Assembly: GCA_045541495.1 (NCBI GenBank)
Contig: JAZQJE010000036.1
Coordinates: forward strand, 1-54,257
DNA: 54,257 nt
Direction: 5' to 3'
From: RGIG3009 sp045541495
GTDB taxonomy: Bacteria; Bacillota; Clostridia; Oscillospirales; Acutalibacteraceae
This document shows, in pieces, positions 1 to 7,066 of the stretch; the first letter of the stretch is position 1; each line of letters begins with the position of its first letter. The notes under the pieces were generated by a model. The model searched no databases. It saw nothing but the letters and a program-made list of their open reading frames with translations, and had not been told where the DNA came from. A program made the translations under genes and the position numbers.

Positions 1-604
1 CCGCTTGGCCTCCGACTTGTTTCGTGCGACGAACGGCATTGACAATCCGTTCGGAGGTGGGGGCTAACACCAAATTGACCACAAATTCGATCACAAAATT
101 AAGACCGATCAACCCAAAGAACACATAATAGACAACATCCTGCCCGCCTGCCCAAGACACCAATGTTTCCTTAAACAAAAACCACATCGCGGCGGTGAAC
201 AGACCGGTGTTGACCAGAGGCACCGCAATGGCACTGAGTAGGACGCCCCAAAACGGCTGTCCTTTCTTTTGCAATGCCGTAGCAATAAGACCGCCGACGA
301 AACCCGCCGCCGTACCTTTTACCAAGCACACCAATGCCGTTAAAAAGGGATTAACGTTCCACAAAATCGCGCCGCCGCCATCCAAACCGGTGATACAACC
401 GATGGTCACCACCACGCCGAATACCAATCCCAAGAACGCACCGGTGCGAGCGCCGAACAACGCCCCGCCAACCACCAAGGGAATCAGCACCAACGACAGC
501 GGAAAGGTGCCGATCTTGATCACATAACTGATCAGTTGCAGCACCGCCACCAGTGCCGCTAAAATGGACACCTGTGTTAGCCGAAGTGTTTTTTGACCTA
601 CCAT
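1..604 (-). CDS. ECF transporter S component, candidate pantothenate transporter (partial, 3' end outside window)
   Basis: About 201 codons are visible, running off the left edge. The chosen start is the ATG at 604, which has AAGGAG nine bases upstream; the ATG at 611 opens a different frame and is rejected. The protein is almost wholly hydrophobic, with about five or six membrane segments, short loops and a basic C-terminal tail (NAVRRTKQ), as in the roughly 200-residue substrate-binding S subunits of energy-coupling factor transporters. It lies just downstream of coaX in the same direction. I infer pantothenate as substrate (PanT-like) from that neighbour alone; the sequence does not show the ligand. 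EcfA1, EcfA2 and EcfT are encoded at 44.8-47.4 kb and could form the shared energising module. The S-component call is fairly sure, the substrate is not. Confidence 0.75.
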   Translation of the reverse strand, partial: MVGQKTLRLTQVSILAALVAVLQLISYVIKIGTFPLSLVLIPLVVGGALFGARTGAFLGLVFGVVVTIGCITGLDGGGAILWNVNPFLTALVCLVKGTAAGFVGGLIATALQKKGQPFWGVLLSAIAVPLVNTGLFTAAMWFLFKETLVSWAGGQDVVYYVFFGLIGLNFVIEFVVNLVLAPTSERIVNAVRRTKQVGGQA

Positions 605-687
605 TTTTCATGTCTCCTTACTGCTGCCCCGTAACGGGTGCAGCGTAACTTTATTTATTTCAACCCTTGCGGGCGGAAACACATTTC

Positions 688-1458
688 TTATACCTTGGTA
701 TTGCGTTCGTATAAGATACGCAAGCCGTCCAGTAACAAATGCCCGTCATAAATGGTCTCGCGACGGCAACAGGCAGCGATCTCTGCCCCCAAACCGCCCG
801 TGACCACGACTTTGGCCGCGACACTCAATTCTGCTTCAATGCGATCGCACATTCCATCCACCATGGCGGCCGTACCGTATACCGAGCCGGAACGCATGGA
901 ATCGATGGAATTGGTACCGATCACACGGGCGGGGGCTTTCAAGTGAATATGGGGTAACAATGAGGCGCGACTAACCAGCGAATCCAACGAGGTGGCCACA
1001 CCGGGCATGATCGCACCACCGCGAAACGCGCCGTTTTCATCCATCACCGATACGGTAGTGGCAGTCCCAAGGTCCCATACAATACAGGGCGAGCCGTATT
1101 TGTGCACCGCCGCTACACCGCCTACCAACAAGTCGGCACCCAATTGCGCGGGATTATCGATGCGGATGTTAATCCCCGATTTGATACCGGGGCCAACCAA
1201 CAATGGCTCTTTTCCAATCACCTTGCACACGGCGGCGCACATGGCACTGTCCAAACTGGGCACTACCGAGCCAAGAATTGCGCCGTGTATCTGTGCGGGA
1301 TCAATGGCGTGTAACTGCATCATCGCCAATAGGTCAATGGCATATTGATCCCCCGTGCGTGTGCGATCGGTGGCCATGCGAAATTCGCATACCAAGTTTT
1401 CACCGGCAAACACGCCCGCCGTTAGGTTGGTATTTCCTAAATCAAGCGTTAACAGCAT
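688..1458 (-). CDS. coaX: type III pantothenate kinase
   Basis: Phosphorylates pantothenate, the first committed step of coenzyme A synthesis, in the cytoplasm. The 256-residue length is normal. Seen in order: the N-terminal ATP/phosphate motif LDLGNTN (residues 5-11), GSVVPSL, a GADLLVGG segment at the pantothenate site, the second phosphate motif WDLGTATT and a C-terminal VVTGGLG. Many CoaX proteins have an Arg after GAD; here it is Leu. The gene overlaps the upstream glycosyltransferase gene by 17 bases and precedes an ECF S-component gene, so uptake and phosphorylation of the vitamin may be co-transcribed. Confidence 0.93.
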   Translation of the reverse strand: MLLTLDLGNTNLTAGVFAGENLVCEFRMATDRTRTGDQYAIDLLAMMQLHAIDPAQIHGAILGSVVPSLDSAMCAAVCKVIGKEPLLVGPGIKSGINIRIDNPAQLGADLLVGGVAAVHKYGSPCIVWDLGTATTVSVMDENGAFRGGAIMPGVATSLDSLVSRASLLPHIHLKAPARVIGTNSIDSMRSGSVYGTAAMVDGMCDRIEAELSVAAKVVVTGGLGAEIAACCRRETIYDGHLLLDGLRILYERNTKV

Positions 1459-2383
1459 CGCTGGTCTCCTCCGTACGGCGTGCCACGATATACCGCGGCC
1501 GCCCTTTCACTTCATCGTAAATACGGGCGATGTAATGGCCGATGATGCCGAGACTGACCATGATCGCACCACCGATAATGAGCAATAACAAAATCACCGT
1601 GGTAAAACCCGCGACGGCACTGCCCATAAAGAAACGGATCAGCGTTTGAATACCCAAAATCAGTGAAGCCAGCAACAACAACCCGCCCAACACCGTCACC
1701 AACCGCAGCGGTGCAGTGGTAAATGACGTGATGTTGTTGACCGCATAATTGATAAGACCCTTTACCGACCATTTAGAGGTGCCATTGACCCGCTCGGCCA
1801 CATCAAATTCCACTGTAGCGGTGCGAAATCCCGCCCAGAAAGACAACGCACGGAAAAAGGTATCTTTCTCCCGTAAAGAGTTGAGCACGGCCACTACTTT
1901 GCGATCCAATAATTTAAAATCCGAAGAAGAGGCCATATCCATGCCGATGGCACCGCTAATAAATTTATAAAACGTGCCCGCAAACCATCCGTGAGCGGCT
2001 TTTTCCTTGCCGCGGGTGCGTTTTTTGCCTTCCACTACTTCGTAGCCCTGCTCCCACAAGGCCACCATTTCGGGAATAACTTCGGGAGGAAATTGAAGGT
2101 CGCAATCGGTCACCACACAGGCGTCCCCTTTGGCCTCTTTGAGCCCTGCAAAGATGGCCGCTTCTTTTCCGAAATTGCGGCTGAAAGAAATCCCTTTCAC
2201 GCAAGGACGGCGGCGGGCTTCCTCCGTGATAACAGCGTAGGTGGCGTCTTTGGAACCGTCGTCTACGAAGATCAGTTCAAAAGGAATCCCCGCTTGTTCC
2301 AACACTTTGGAAAAACGTTCTGCCGCCAACGGCACGTTGGTTTCTTCATTATAGGAGGGGATAATGACCGATAACCGTTTCAT
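1442..2383 (-). CDS. family 2 glycosyltransferase with C-terminal membrane anchor (DPM1/GtrB-like)
   Basis: Predicted to transfer a sugar from a nucleotide sugar to a polyprenyl-phosphate carrier at the inner face of the membrane. The N-terminal GT-A domain (about 1-225) shows SVIIPSYNEE, FVDDGSKD and the nucleotide-binding DCDLQFP. Two membrane helices follow (about 231-257 and 264-290), then a basic tail (EVKGRPRYIV), the layout of GtrB/DPM1-like enzymes of about 310-330 residues. Its ATG overlaps the smpB stop by four bases (ATGA) and its 3' end overlaps coaX, so translation is probably coupled. Donor and acceptor cannot be read from the sequence. Confidence 0.88.
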   Translation of the reverse strand: MKRLSVIIPSYNEETNVPLAAERFSKVLEQAGIPFELIFVDDGSKDATYAVITEEARRRPCVKGISFSRNFGKEAAIFAGLKEAKGDACVVTDCDLQFPPEVIPEMVALWEQGYEVVEGKKRTRGKEKAAHGWFAGTFYKFISGAIGMDMASSSDFKLLDRKVVAVLNSLREKDTFFRALSFWAGFRTATVEFDVAERVNGTSKWSVKGLINYAVNNITSFTTAPLRLVTVLGGLLLLASLILGIQTLIRFFMGSAVAGFTTVILLLLIIGGAIMVSLGIIGHYIARIYDEVKGRPRYIVARRTEETSDAVNA

Positions 2384-2856
2384 TGTGCATTCCTCTCTTT
2401 CAGGGCGCGTTCCGCTTCGCGGCGCATATCGCGACGGGCGGCGTCCTCTCGTTTATCGTATAACTTCTTACCGCGGCACAGGCCTACCTGTACCTTCACA
2501 CGGGATCCTTTAAAATATAAAGACAACGGGATCAAGGTCAATCCTTGCTGCTGACGGAGCAACCCGTACCATCGCATGATCTCCCGTTTGTGCATCAACA
2601 GCCGCCGTTCGCGGCGAGGGTCACAGTTAAAAATGTTTCCTTGCTCATAAGGGCTAATGTGCATACCCTTGATAAGCAATTCGCCGTTTTCCACGGCGCA
2701 CCACGCATCCCGCAAATTAACACCGCCCGCGCGCAAGGCTTTCACCTCGGTGCCGAACAGTTCGATGCCCGCTTCTGCAGACTCTTCCACAAAATATTCA
2801 TGGAAGGCTTTGCGATTTTCCGCAATGGTCTTGTTTTGAGGCTTTGTGCCCGCCAT
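2380..2856 (-). CDS. smpB: SsrA-binding protein SmpB
   Basis: Binds tmRNA and the ribosome during trans-translation, rescuing stalled ribosomes. At 158 residues it has the expected length. Seen: the N-terminal NRKAFHEYFVEE, the core FGTEVKALRAGGVNLRDA, LIKGMHISPYEQGN and the basic C-terminal tail (KREDAARRDMRREAERALK) that enters the mRNA channel. It sits 14 bases after recR and overlaps the next gene by four bases. The tmRNA gene itself is not in the window. Confidence 0.97.
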   Translation of the reverse strand: MAGTKPQNKTIAENRKAFHEYFVEESAEAGIELFGTEVKALRAGGVNLRDAWCAVENGELLIKGMHISPYEQGNIFNCDPRRERRLLMHKREIMRWYGLLRQQQGLTLIPLSLYFKGSRVKVQVGLCRGKKLYDKREDAARRDMRREAERALKERNAQ

Positions 2857-2870
2857 GACGATCTCTCTCC

Positions 2871-3473
2871 TTAAGTCAGTTCACTGCGTCCCTCTAACGA
2901 GCCCCGCAGCGTCACCTCATCGGCATATTCCAAATCGCCGCCTACGGGAATACCGTAGGCCAACCGCGTGACCCGAACACCGAAGGGTTTTAATAATTTG
3001 CTGATATACATGGCCGTTGCTTCCCCTTCGACGGTGGGGTTGGTGGCCATGATCACTTCTTGTACGTCCTCGTTGGCAACACGGGTGAGCAGTTGTTTGA
3101 TCCGCAATTGTTCGGGGCCGATGCCTTCCATGGGCGAGATAGTCCCGTGAAGCACATGATACGAGCCGTGAAATTCCCGCGTGCGTTCAAAGGCCAATAC
3201 ATCCTGCGGTTCTTCCACCACGCAGATAACCTGTTCGTCTCTATCCCCCGCCGCACAGACGGAACATTGTTCCCCGTCTGTTAAATTACAGCAGATCTCA
3301 CATTCTTTGATATGGGTGCGGGCATCCACGATGGCGTCCACAAAGGCTTTGCCTTGTTCTTCCGACATGGATAATACTGCAAACGCCAACCGCACTGCCG
3401 ATTTATGACCGATACCGGGCAACCGTTCCCACTGCTCGATCAATTTATCCAGTGTTGCCACCCGATACGCCAT
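2871..3473 (-). CDS. recR: recombination protein RecR
   Basis: Works with RecF and RecO to load RecA at single-strand gaps. The 200 residues are the usual length. Seen: the N-terminal helix-hairpin-helix (WERLPGIGHKSAVRLAF), a four-Cys zinc finger (CEICCNL then CSVC, about residues 56-71), the Toprim domain beginning ICVVEEPQDVLAFE, and the C-terminal RLAYGIPVGGDLEYADEVTL. The SD is GGGAGGG before ATG. It heads a minus-strand operon with smpB and is divergent from the tRNA operon. The frequent partners dnaX and ybaB are absent upstream. Confidence 0.97.
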   Translation of the reverse strand: MAYRVATLDKLIEQWERLPGIGHKSAVRLAFAVLSMSEEQGKAFVDAIVDARTHIKECEICCNLTDGEQCSVCAAGDRDEQVICVVEEPQDVLAFERTREFHGSYHVLHGTISPMEGIGPEQLRIKQLLTRVANEDVQEVIMATNPTVEGEATAMYISKLLKPFGVRVTRLAYGIPVGGDLEYADEVTLRGSLEGRSELT

Positions 3474-3602
3474 GGCGATACCCTCCCAAAATACACATTA
3501 CACTTCATTGTATCACAACTCTTTTAAAAATGCTATGATTTTCTGCGATTTTTTGCATAAGATATAGCGGTAAGAAAATTTTTAAAAAAACCAAAAATAC
3601 CC

Positions 3603-3631
3603 TTGACAATGGGAAACGGATAGTGTATTAT
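3603..3631 (+). promoter_or_regulatory. sigma-A promoter of the tRNA operon
   Basis: TTGACA at 3603-3608 and TATTAT at 3626-3631 are separated by 17 bases. The -10 ends 18 bases before the first tRNA, a normal short leader for a stable-RNA operon. Confidence 0.85.
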
Positions 3632-3649
3632 ATTCAAGCGGTTTGACAC

Positions 3650-3725
3650 GCACCATTAGCTCAGTTGGTAGAGCACCTGACTCTTAATCAGGGTGTCCAG
3701 GGTTCGAGTCCCTGATGGTGTACCA
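3650..3725 (+). tRNA. tRNA-Lys(CTT)
   Basis: The 76-nt cloverleaf can be drawn by eye: acceptor GCACCAT pairs with ATGGTGT (a G-T pair at 1-72), the D arm begins TAGCTCAG, the anticodon loop reads CTCTTAA with anticodon CTT, the T arm contains GGTTCGAGTCC, and CCA is encoded at 3723-3725. It is first in a three-tRNA operon. Confidence 0.96.
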
Positions 3726-3728
3726 CCC

Positions 3729-3804
3729 GGCCCGTTGGTCAAGTGGCCTAAGACTCCGGCCTCTCACGCCGGCAACACGAGTTCGAATCTCGTACGGGTC
3801 ACCA
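3729..3804 (+). tRNA. tRNA-Glu(CTC)
   Basis: 76 nt. Acceptor GGCCCGT pairs with ACGGGTC. The anticodon stem CCGGC/GCCGG encloses the loop CTCTCAC, giving anticodon CTC. The T arm holds GAGTTCGAATCTC and CCA is encoded. It starts three bases after tRNA-Lys. CTC reads GAG and is the less common of the two Glu anticodons; a TTC isoacceptor must lie elsewhere. Confidence 0.95.
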
Positions 3805-3841
3805 CGTCATCCGACCAATGTGGGCCCAAACCCACATATAT

Positions 3842-3917
3842 GCCTACTTAGCTCAGTTGGCAGAGCATGCGGCTGTTAACCGCAGGGTCGTAGGTTCGAG
3901 CCCTACAGTAGGCGCCA
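3842..3917 (+). tRNA. tRNA-Asn(GTT)
   Basis: 76 nt. Acceptor GCCTACT pairs with AGTAGGC. The anticodon stem GCGGC/ACCGC region encloses loop CTGTTAA, giving anticodon GTT. The T arm is CGTAGGTTCGAGCCCTACA-like and CCA is encoded at 3915-3917. It is the last tRNA before the terminator. Parts of its 5' half and T arm recur in the AT-rich island that follows. Confidence 0.96.
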
Positions 3918-3951
3918 AAAAATTCCGTACACCCGAGTGTGCGGAATTTTT
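3918..3951 (+). terminator. intrinsic terminator of the tRNA operon
   Basis: A-rich 5' arm AAAAATTCCGTACAC, loop CCGA and 3' arm GTGTGCGGAATTTTT form a long stem with one G-T pair, directly after the CCA of tRNA-Asn. Confidence 0.88.
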
Positions 3952-4300
3952 ACTTATTACCTCTTCACGAAACTTGTCAAGATCAGTGGAGTTGATTTGC
4001 TCCGCAAATCTTCATTTGTATTGAGTTGCATTTTTGTGTTTATCGCAGAGCCGAACCTACGAGCCTGCGAACCGCTTGCGGACGCAGGGTGCCGAGCACG
4101 ACCGCCGCCGGTGGCGAATACGACAGGGGTGGCGGCAGAAAGAAACACCGAGCGTTGCGAGCGAACAGCGAGGCAAGGCGGCAATATTTTTGACCGTATG
4201 GGTCGTAGGTTTCGTTCTTTTTTAGTCCAATATGCCACTTTAAAAAGCAGTGATATTGTGCTATGCTATGAGCATGCTGTGGCAAGGGAGGTCGGTTTCA
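3952..4300 (+). other. non-coding stretch between tRNA operon and orphan gene
   Basis: I find no convincing gene here; the open frames lack ribosome-binding sites and known domains. It holds a small hairpin (GATTTGC-TCC-GCAAATC, about 3997-4013), a GC-rich stretch (about 4064-4180) unlike the AT-rich gene that follows, an 11-nt inverted match to the tRNA-Asn T arm (CGAACCTACGA at 4052-4062), and copy 1 of a 40-nt repeat (4173-4212). It probably also contains the promoter of the orphan gene, which I could not place with confidence. Confidence 0.5.
4173..4212 (+). repeat. 40-nt direct repeat, copy 1 (contains tRNA-Asn T-arm-like sequence)
   Basis: The stretch starting GCAAGGCGGCAAT and ending GACCGTATGGGTCGTAGG-TTT matches 5351-5390 at 37 of 40 positions. 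Its part GGGTCGTAGGTT (4200-4211) is identical to tRNA-Asn 3885-3896. The two copies flank the orphan gene 4301-5248. Confidence 0.85.
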
Positions 4301-5248
4301 ATGACATATAAAGGGCTAATGTTGAAAACCCTAACAGGGCTATTAAAAGACGATGAAACTTTAATGCATCCCATATATGGCTTAATAAATCAAGGGAACG
4401 TGCAATATTATGGATATTTAGGATTTACCGAGAATTATCTGTTAATAGCTTTCATTTCAGGGAAACACGTTGTTGGAACAGCTCGCATTTCGTTAGCGGA
4501 TATGAAATTGGTCAACATCAAAGCCTCTTCATTTTTTAAGCAATATATAATCGAGATAACCTTTAACGAAATCACTCCTTACAGAATTACCGCAGCACAG
4601 AACGTCTTAACCATAGACTCGCAAAAAGATAATTTATCTCACTTTTTGAGTTATCTCAAAAACAAATCTCCCAAAACCCAAGCAAACAAAGTAAAGGAAA
4701 TTGGCGGAGAAAAAATCCGTTGGCAATACTTCAACACATATATCTATGCCATACTTACCGTTATCCCAATGGTCCCAATAATGATTCTTATTTCAGAAAT
4801 CAAAGAAGGTAATTTTGATGTTTGGGAAATGCTTTTAGAAATGTCAGGAGCAATACCTGTGCTTTTAACGATGTATGGTGCTCTTCTTGGCCCTTTCATC
4901 CTTTTGTCTGTATGCAATCGATTTTTCTTTGGCAAGATTTTAGGCGTGGTAAGCGATAAAACATTATTTTTGGGAAACCAACAAATCTCGCTAAAGCATA
5001 TTAAAAAAATAGTTTACAACCCACGTGTTTGGACAAGGTATAGAATAAACTATACTTTCGCTACTATTTTCGTCGCTTCCCCAAACGGAAAGGAACATTC
5101 TTTTGATGTTCTTCACTTCCCCTTTTACGGATTGAATAAAATAAAAAAATATAATCCTGATATCAAAGTTGAAATTGATAAAAGAATTTGGCTTTTGATA
5201 TTTATGCCATCGATTGTATCTACCGTACTTGCTTTGATTTTTCTATAG
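4301..5248 (+). CDS. orphan membrane protein, function unknown
   Basis: I do not recognise this 315-residue protein. The start is the ATG at 4301, with AAGGGAGG nine bases upstream; the frame opens 17 codons earlier but without an SD. Residues 1-145 form a soluble, beta-rich-looking region with lysines and aromatics, reminiscent of bacterial PH-like domains (weak impression). Then come a helix near 150-170 (ILTVIPMVPIMILISEI), a helix near 184-210 (GAIPVLLTMYGALLGPFIL), a second soluble segment (about 215-290) and a terminal helix (IWLLIFMPSIVSTVLALIFL). Its codons are much more AT-rich than its neighbours', and it sits alone between repeats beside a tRNA gene and ahead of its own terminator, so I infer acquisition by transfer. 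Confidence 0.8.
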   Translation: MTYKGLMLKTLTGLLKDDETLMHPIYGLINQGNVQYYGYLGFTENYLLIAFISGKHVVGTARISLADMKLVNIKASSFFKQYIIEITFNEITPYRITAAQNVLTIDSQKDNLSHFLSYLKNKSPKTQANKVKEIGGEKIRWQYFNTYIYAILTVIPMVPIMILISEIKEGNFDVWEMLLEMSGAIPVLLTMYGALLGPFILLSVCNRFFFGKILGVVSDKTLFLGNQQISLKHIKKIVYNPRVWTRYRINYTFATIFVASPNGKEHSFDVLHFPFYGLNKIKKYNPDIKVEIDKRIWLLIFMPSIVSTVLALIFL

Positions 5249-5257
5249 TGCTTTAAC

Positions 5258-5293
5258 ACAAAGGATACCCCTTGTGGGTGTCCCTTGTTTTTT
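5258..5293 (+). terminator. intrinsic terminator of the orphan gene
   Basis: Arm ACAAAGGATACCC, loop CTTGT and arm GGGTGTCCCTTGT (two G-T pairs) are followed by a T run, starting 10 bases after the stop codon. Confidence 0.85.
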
Positions 5294-5311
5294 ATATCTA
5301 CCATAGGCTTG

Positions 5312-5390
5312 TACTTAGCTCAGTTAACAGCCGCACAACGGCACAAAAAAGCAAGGCGACAATGTTTCTGACCGTATGGGTCGTAGGTTT
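5312..5390 (+). repeat. decayed tRNA-Asn-like sequence plus 40-nt repeat copy 2
   Basis: TACTTAGCTCAGTT at 5312-5325 is identical to 14 nt of tRNA-Asn (3845-3858). It is followed at 5351-5390 by copy 2 of the 40-nt repeat, which contains the T-arm-like GGGTCGTAGGTT (5378-5389). The two tRNA-like pieces are 66 nt apart instead of 40, so no cloverleaf can form. This looks like a degenerate tRNA copy or an old integration scar. The 63-codon frame across it (5272-5463) has no SD and I do not call it. Confidence 0.7.
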
Positions 5391-5590
5391 TATTATTATA
5401 CAACTTGTCTTTTTCCCGCTTATCGCCTTTTCCTTTATTCACACCCATAAAGCACCCACATAATGGTATATATAAACTTTTCTTTAAAATATGTTTATAA
5501 TTGTTGACAACGATAAAACTACCTGATATTGGCATCTGTATCTTGAATGGGCTGTGTGCTTAATTTCATTGTTCGTTTTCTTCATTTGTT
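5391..5590. other. AT-rich spacer with nothing recognised
   Basis: No gene, tRNA or clear regulatory site is visible. A TTGACA occurs near 5502 but without a convincing -10 or downstream gene. Confidence 0.4.
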
Positions 5591-5659
5591 AAAAACCTCC
5601 TTGATACTTTTTGGTAATGCGGTCGCCAAACCATTTACCATTGTATCACGGAGGTTTTT
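5591..5659. repeat. 17-bp inverted repeat around a 35-nt core (possible miniature element or bidirectional terminator)
   Basis: AAAAACCTCCTTGATAC (5591-5607) and GTATCACGGAGGTTTTT (5643-5659) are reverse complements with one mismatch. The core adds further pairing (TTGGTAA with TTTACCA). Both ends finish in A/T runs, so it could terminate in either direction, but no gene ends next to it. The length and arms would also fit a miniature transposable element; I see no clear target-site duplication. Confidence 0.6.
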
Positions 5660-5682
5660 CTCATGCTAAAGCTTTTTATCTT

Positions 5683-5702
5683 CCCCCAGTAGAACCGGGG
5701 GG
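5683..5702. repeat. GC hairpin, possible IS200/IS605-type end remnant
   Basis: CCCCC (5683-5687) can pair with GGGGG (5698-5702) across a short loop, followed by a mini-hairpin GCC-TAAA-GGC (about 5713-5722). Such hairpins are found at ends of IS200/IS605 elements, but there is no transposase or tnpB here, so this is a weak impression only. Confidence 0.3.
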
Positions 5703-5728
5703 TTATTTCCACGCCTAAAGGCACCAAT

Positions 5729-5766
5729 AAAGCCGGGGCGATCCTCACAAGGGTCGCCCCGGCTTT
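5729..5766 (-). terminator. terminator of the spoIIA operon
   Basis: AAAGCCGGGGCGA and TCGCCCCGGCTTTT form a strong stem with a loop containing CCTCACAAGGG. It closes the minus-strand spoIIA operon and could also act for plus-strand transcripts. The stop codon of the last gene of the operon (5745-5747) lies inside the hairpin. Confidence 0.8.
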
Positions 5767-5954
5767 TCCTCCACCTCCCCTATTAACGATTGATATTCCG
5801 CATATTTATGTGGGCGGATCGGTCGCACAAAAGGCGGGGTGCTAAAATATAACAGTAAACACTCTCCTATATCCTTATAGGAAGAAACAAATTCATATCC
5901 CGTGAGTTCTCCCCGTCGGATCCGCTGTTTAATATGATTATGATACGGATACAT
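5745..5954 (-). CDS. small conserved-looking protein coupled to sigF
   Basis: 69 residues. The ATG at 5954 is three bases after the sigF stop, and the GGGGTGAGGG spanning that stop supplies the SD, so translation is almost certainly coupled. The protein is hydrophilic and aromatic-rich, with motifs YPYHNHIKQRIRRGELTGYE, LLLYFSTPPFVRPIRPH and KYAEY; the RPIRPH segment looks like a conserved signature, though I cannot name the family. The last eight codons (EEKPGRPL) and the stop are formed by the terminator hairpin. Its position suggests a forespore or sporulation role (inference). Confidence 0.75.
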   Translation of the reverse strand: MYPYHNHIKQRIRRGELTGYEFVSSYKDIGECLLLYFSTPPFVRPIRPHKYAEYQSLIGEVEEKPGRPL

Positions 5955-5957
5955 CCC

Positions 5958-6617
5958 TCACCCCGTCAACCGCCGCCGCAGATCGTTCAGTATCACCCGT
6001 TCTCGGCGAGATACCTGCACCTGCGTCATACCCAGTTGCTGCGCTGTCACCTGTTGTGTCTGTCGTTTCAGATACCGCAACACGATCAGTTGTCGATCCT
6101 GATGGGACAATTCCGACAACACCTGCCGTAACGCCAACCGATCAGTGATCGTCTCTTCCGGCGGCGGAACAGGAATGTCCACTTCTCCGCCATCCTCATC
6201 TTCTCCTCCGCGGGTCAAGGAGAGCGCCGGCATAGAGGCCCCTACCGCTTCTACCGCCTGTTCCCGCTCCACACCCAACCGTTCCGCCAATTCCGAGATG
6301 GTGGGCTCACGTCCTTGTTCCGTAAAAAACTGCTCCCGCACCCGTGTGGCGCGTAAGGATAACTCTTTCAGAGAGCGACTGACTTTAACGGTGCCGCCCT
6401 CTCGAAACAAACGGCGGATCTCGCCAAGGATCACCGGTACGGCATAGGTGGAAAATTTAAGACCTCGCTCTTCATCAAATCCGTCTACGGCTTTGACAAG
6501 CCCCATACACCCCGCCTGAAACAGATCGTCATATTCAATGCCACGCCGATCAAAACGGCGGGCGCAAGTATGTACCAATCCGATGTTTTCACAAATTTTT
6601 TCCTCGCGTGTTTTCAC
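5958..6617 (-). CDS. sigF: RNA polymerase sigma factor SigF (forespore)
   Basis: 219 residues of a sigma-70-family sporulation factor. Seen: region 2 (FQAGCMGLVKAVDGFDEE, LKFSTYAVPVILGEIRRLFR), region 3 (ISELAERLGVEREQAVEAV) and region 4 with its helix-turn-helix (VTAQQLGMTQVQVSRRE). SigF and SigG are close relatives; the preceding spoIIAA and spoIIAB genes decide for SigF. It is held inactive by SpoIIAB and released in the forespore by SpoIIAA. Its ATG overlaps the spoIIAB stop by four bases. Confidence 0.96.
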   Translation of the reverse strand: MKTREEKICENIGLVHTCARRFDRRGIEYDDLFQAGCMGLVKAVDGFDEERGLKFSTYAVPVILGEIRRLFREGGTVKVSRSLKELSLRATRVREQFFTEQGREPTISELAERLGVEREQAVEAVGASMPALSLTRGGEDEDGGEVDIPVPPPEETITDRLALRQVLSELSHQDRQLIVLRYLKRQTQQVTAQQLGMTQVQVSRRERVILNDLRRRLTG

Positions 6618-7066
6618 GCCGGTTTCGCCTGCCGTTCACGCACCACAATGTATTTTTCCATGGTCACCACCGTTCCTCGTCCCGGTTTGGACGAAACCCG
6701 CAAACGGTCGGTAAAACTTTCCATCACCGAAAACCCCAACCCCGAACGGTCGTCACCGCCGGTGGTAAACAACGGTTCCATGGCTTGTTCTACATTGTCG
6801 ATCCCGCAGCCGCGGTCGCGGATCTTAATAACCGTTCGCCCGTCGGCATATAATCGCATTTGAATGGTAACGGTGCCGATGGTATCACGATAGGCATGAA
6901 CGATACAGTTGGTCACCGCCTCGGATACGGCGGTACGCAGATCCGCCAACTCGTCCACGGCAGGATCCAATTGGGATAAAAAGGCCGCCACTGCCGTGCG
7001 GGCAAAACTTTCATTGGCCGAACGACTGGGAAAAGTCAATTTCATTTCATTGATGGGTTTTTTCAT
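6614..7066 (-). CDS. spoIIAB: anti-sigma F factor / serine kinase SpoIIAB
   Basis: 150 residues. The start is the ATG at 7066, which overlaps the spoIIAA stop (ATGA) and has AGGAGG seven bases upstream; the frame's longer form starts inside spoIIAA without an SD. GHKL kinase motifs are visible: N box AVSEAVTNCIVHAY, G1 box IRDRGCGI, and GGDDRSGLGFSV. It binds and inhibits SigF and phosphorylates SpoIIAA on serine. Confidence 0.96.
   Translation of the reverse strand: MKKPINEMKLTFPSRSANESFARTAVAAFLSQLDPAVDELADLRTAVSEAVTNCIVHAYRDTIGTVTIQMRLYADGRTVIKIRDRGCGIDNVEQAMEPLFTTGGDDRSGLGFSVMESFTDRLRVSSKPGRGTVVTMEKYIVVRERQAKPA

Noticed and set aside
4034..4225. Small gene upstream of the orphan gene
   Set aside because: No SD; composition is that of random GC-rich DNA, ending in the same repeat-derived LTVWVVGF.
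5272..5463. 63-codon gene downstream of the orphan gene
   Set aside because: It starts in the terminator loop, has no SD, and its LTVWVVGF segment is just the translation of the repeat that is also seen at 4173-4212.
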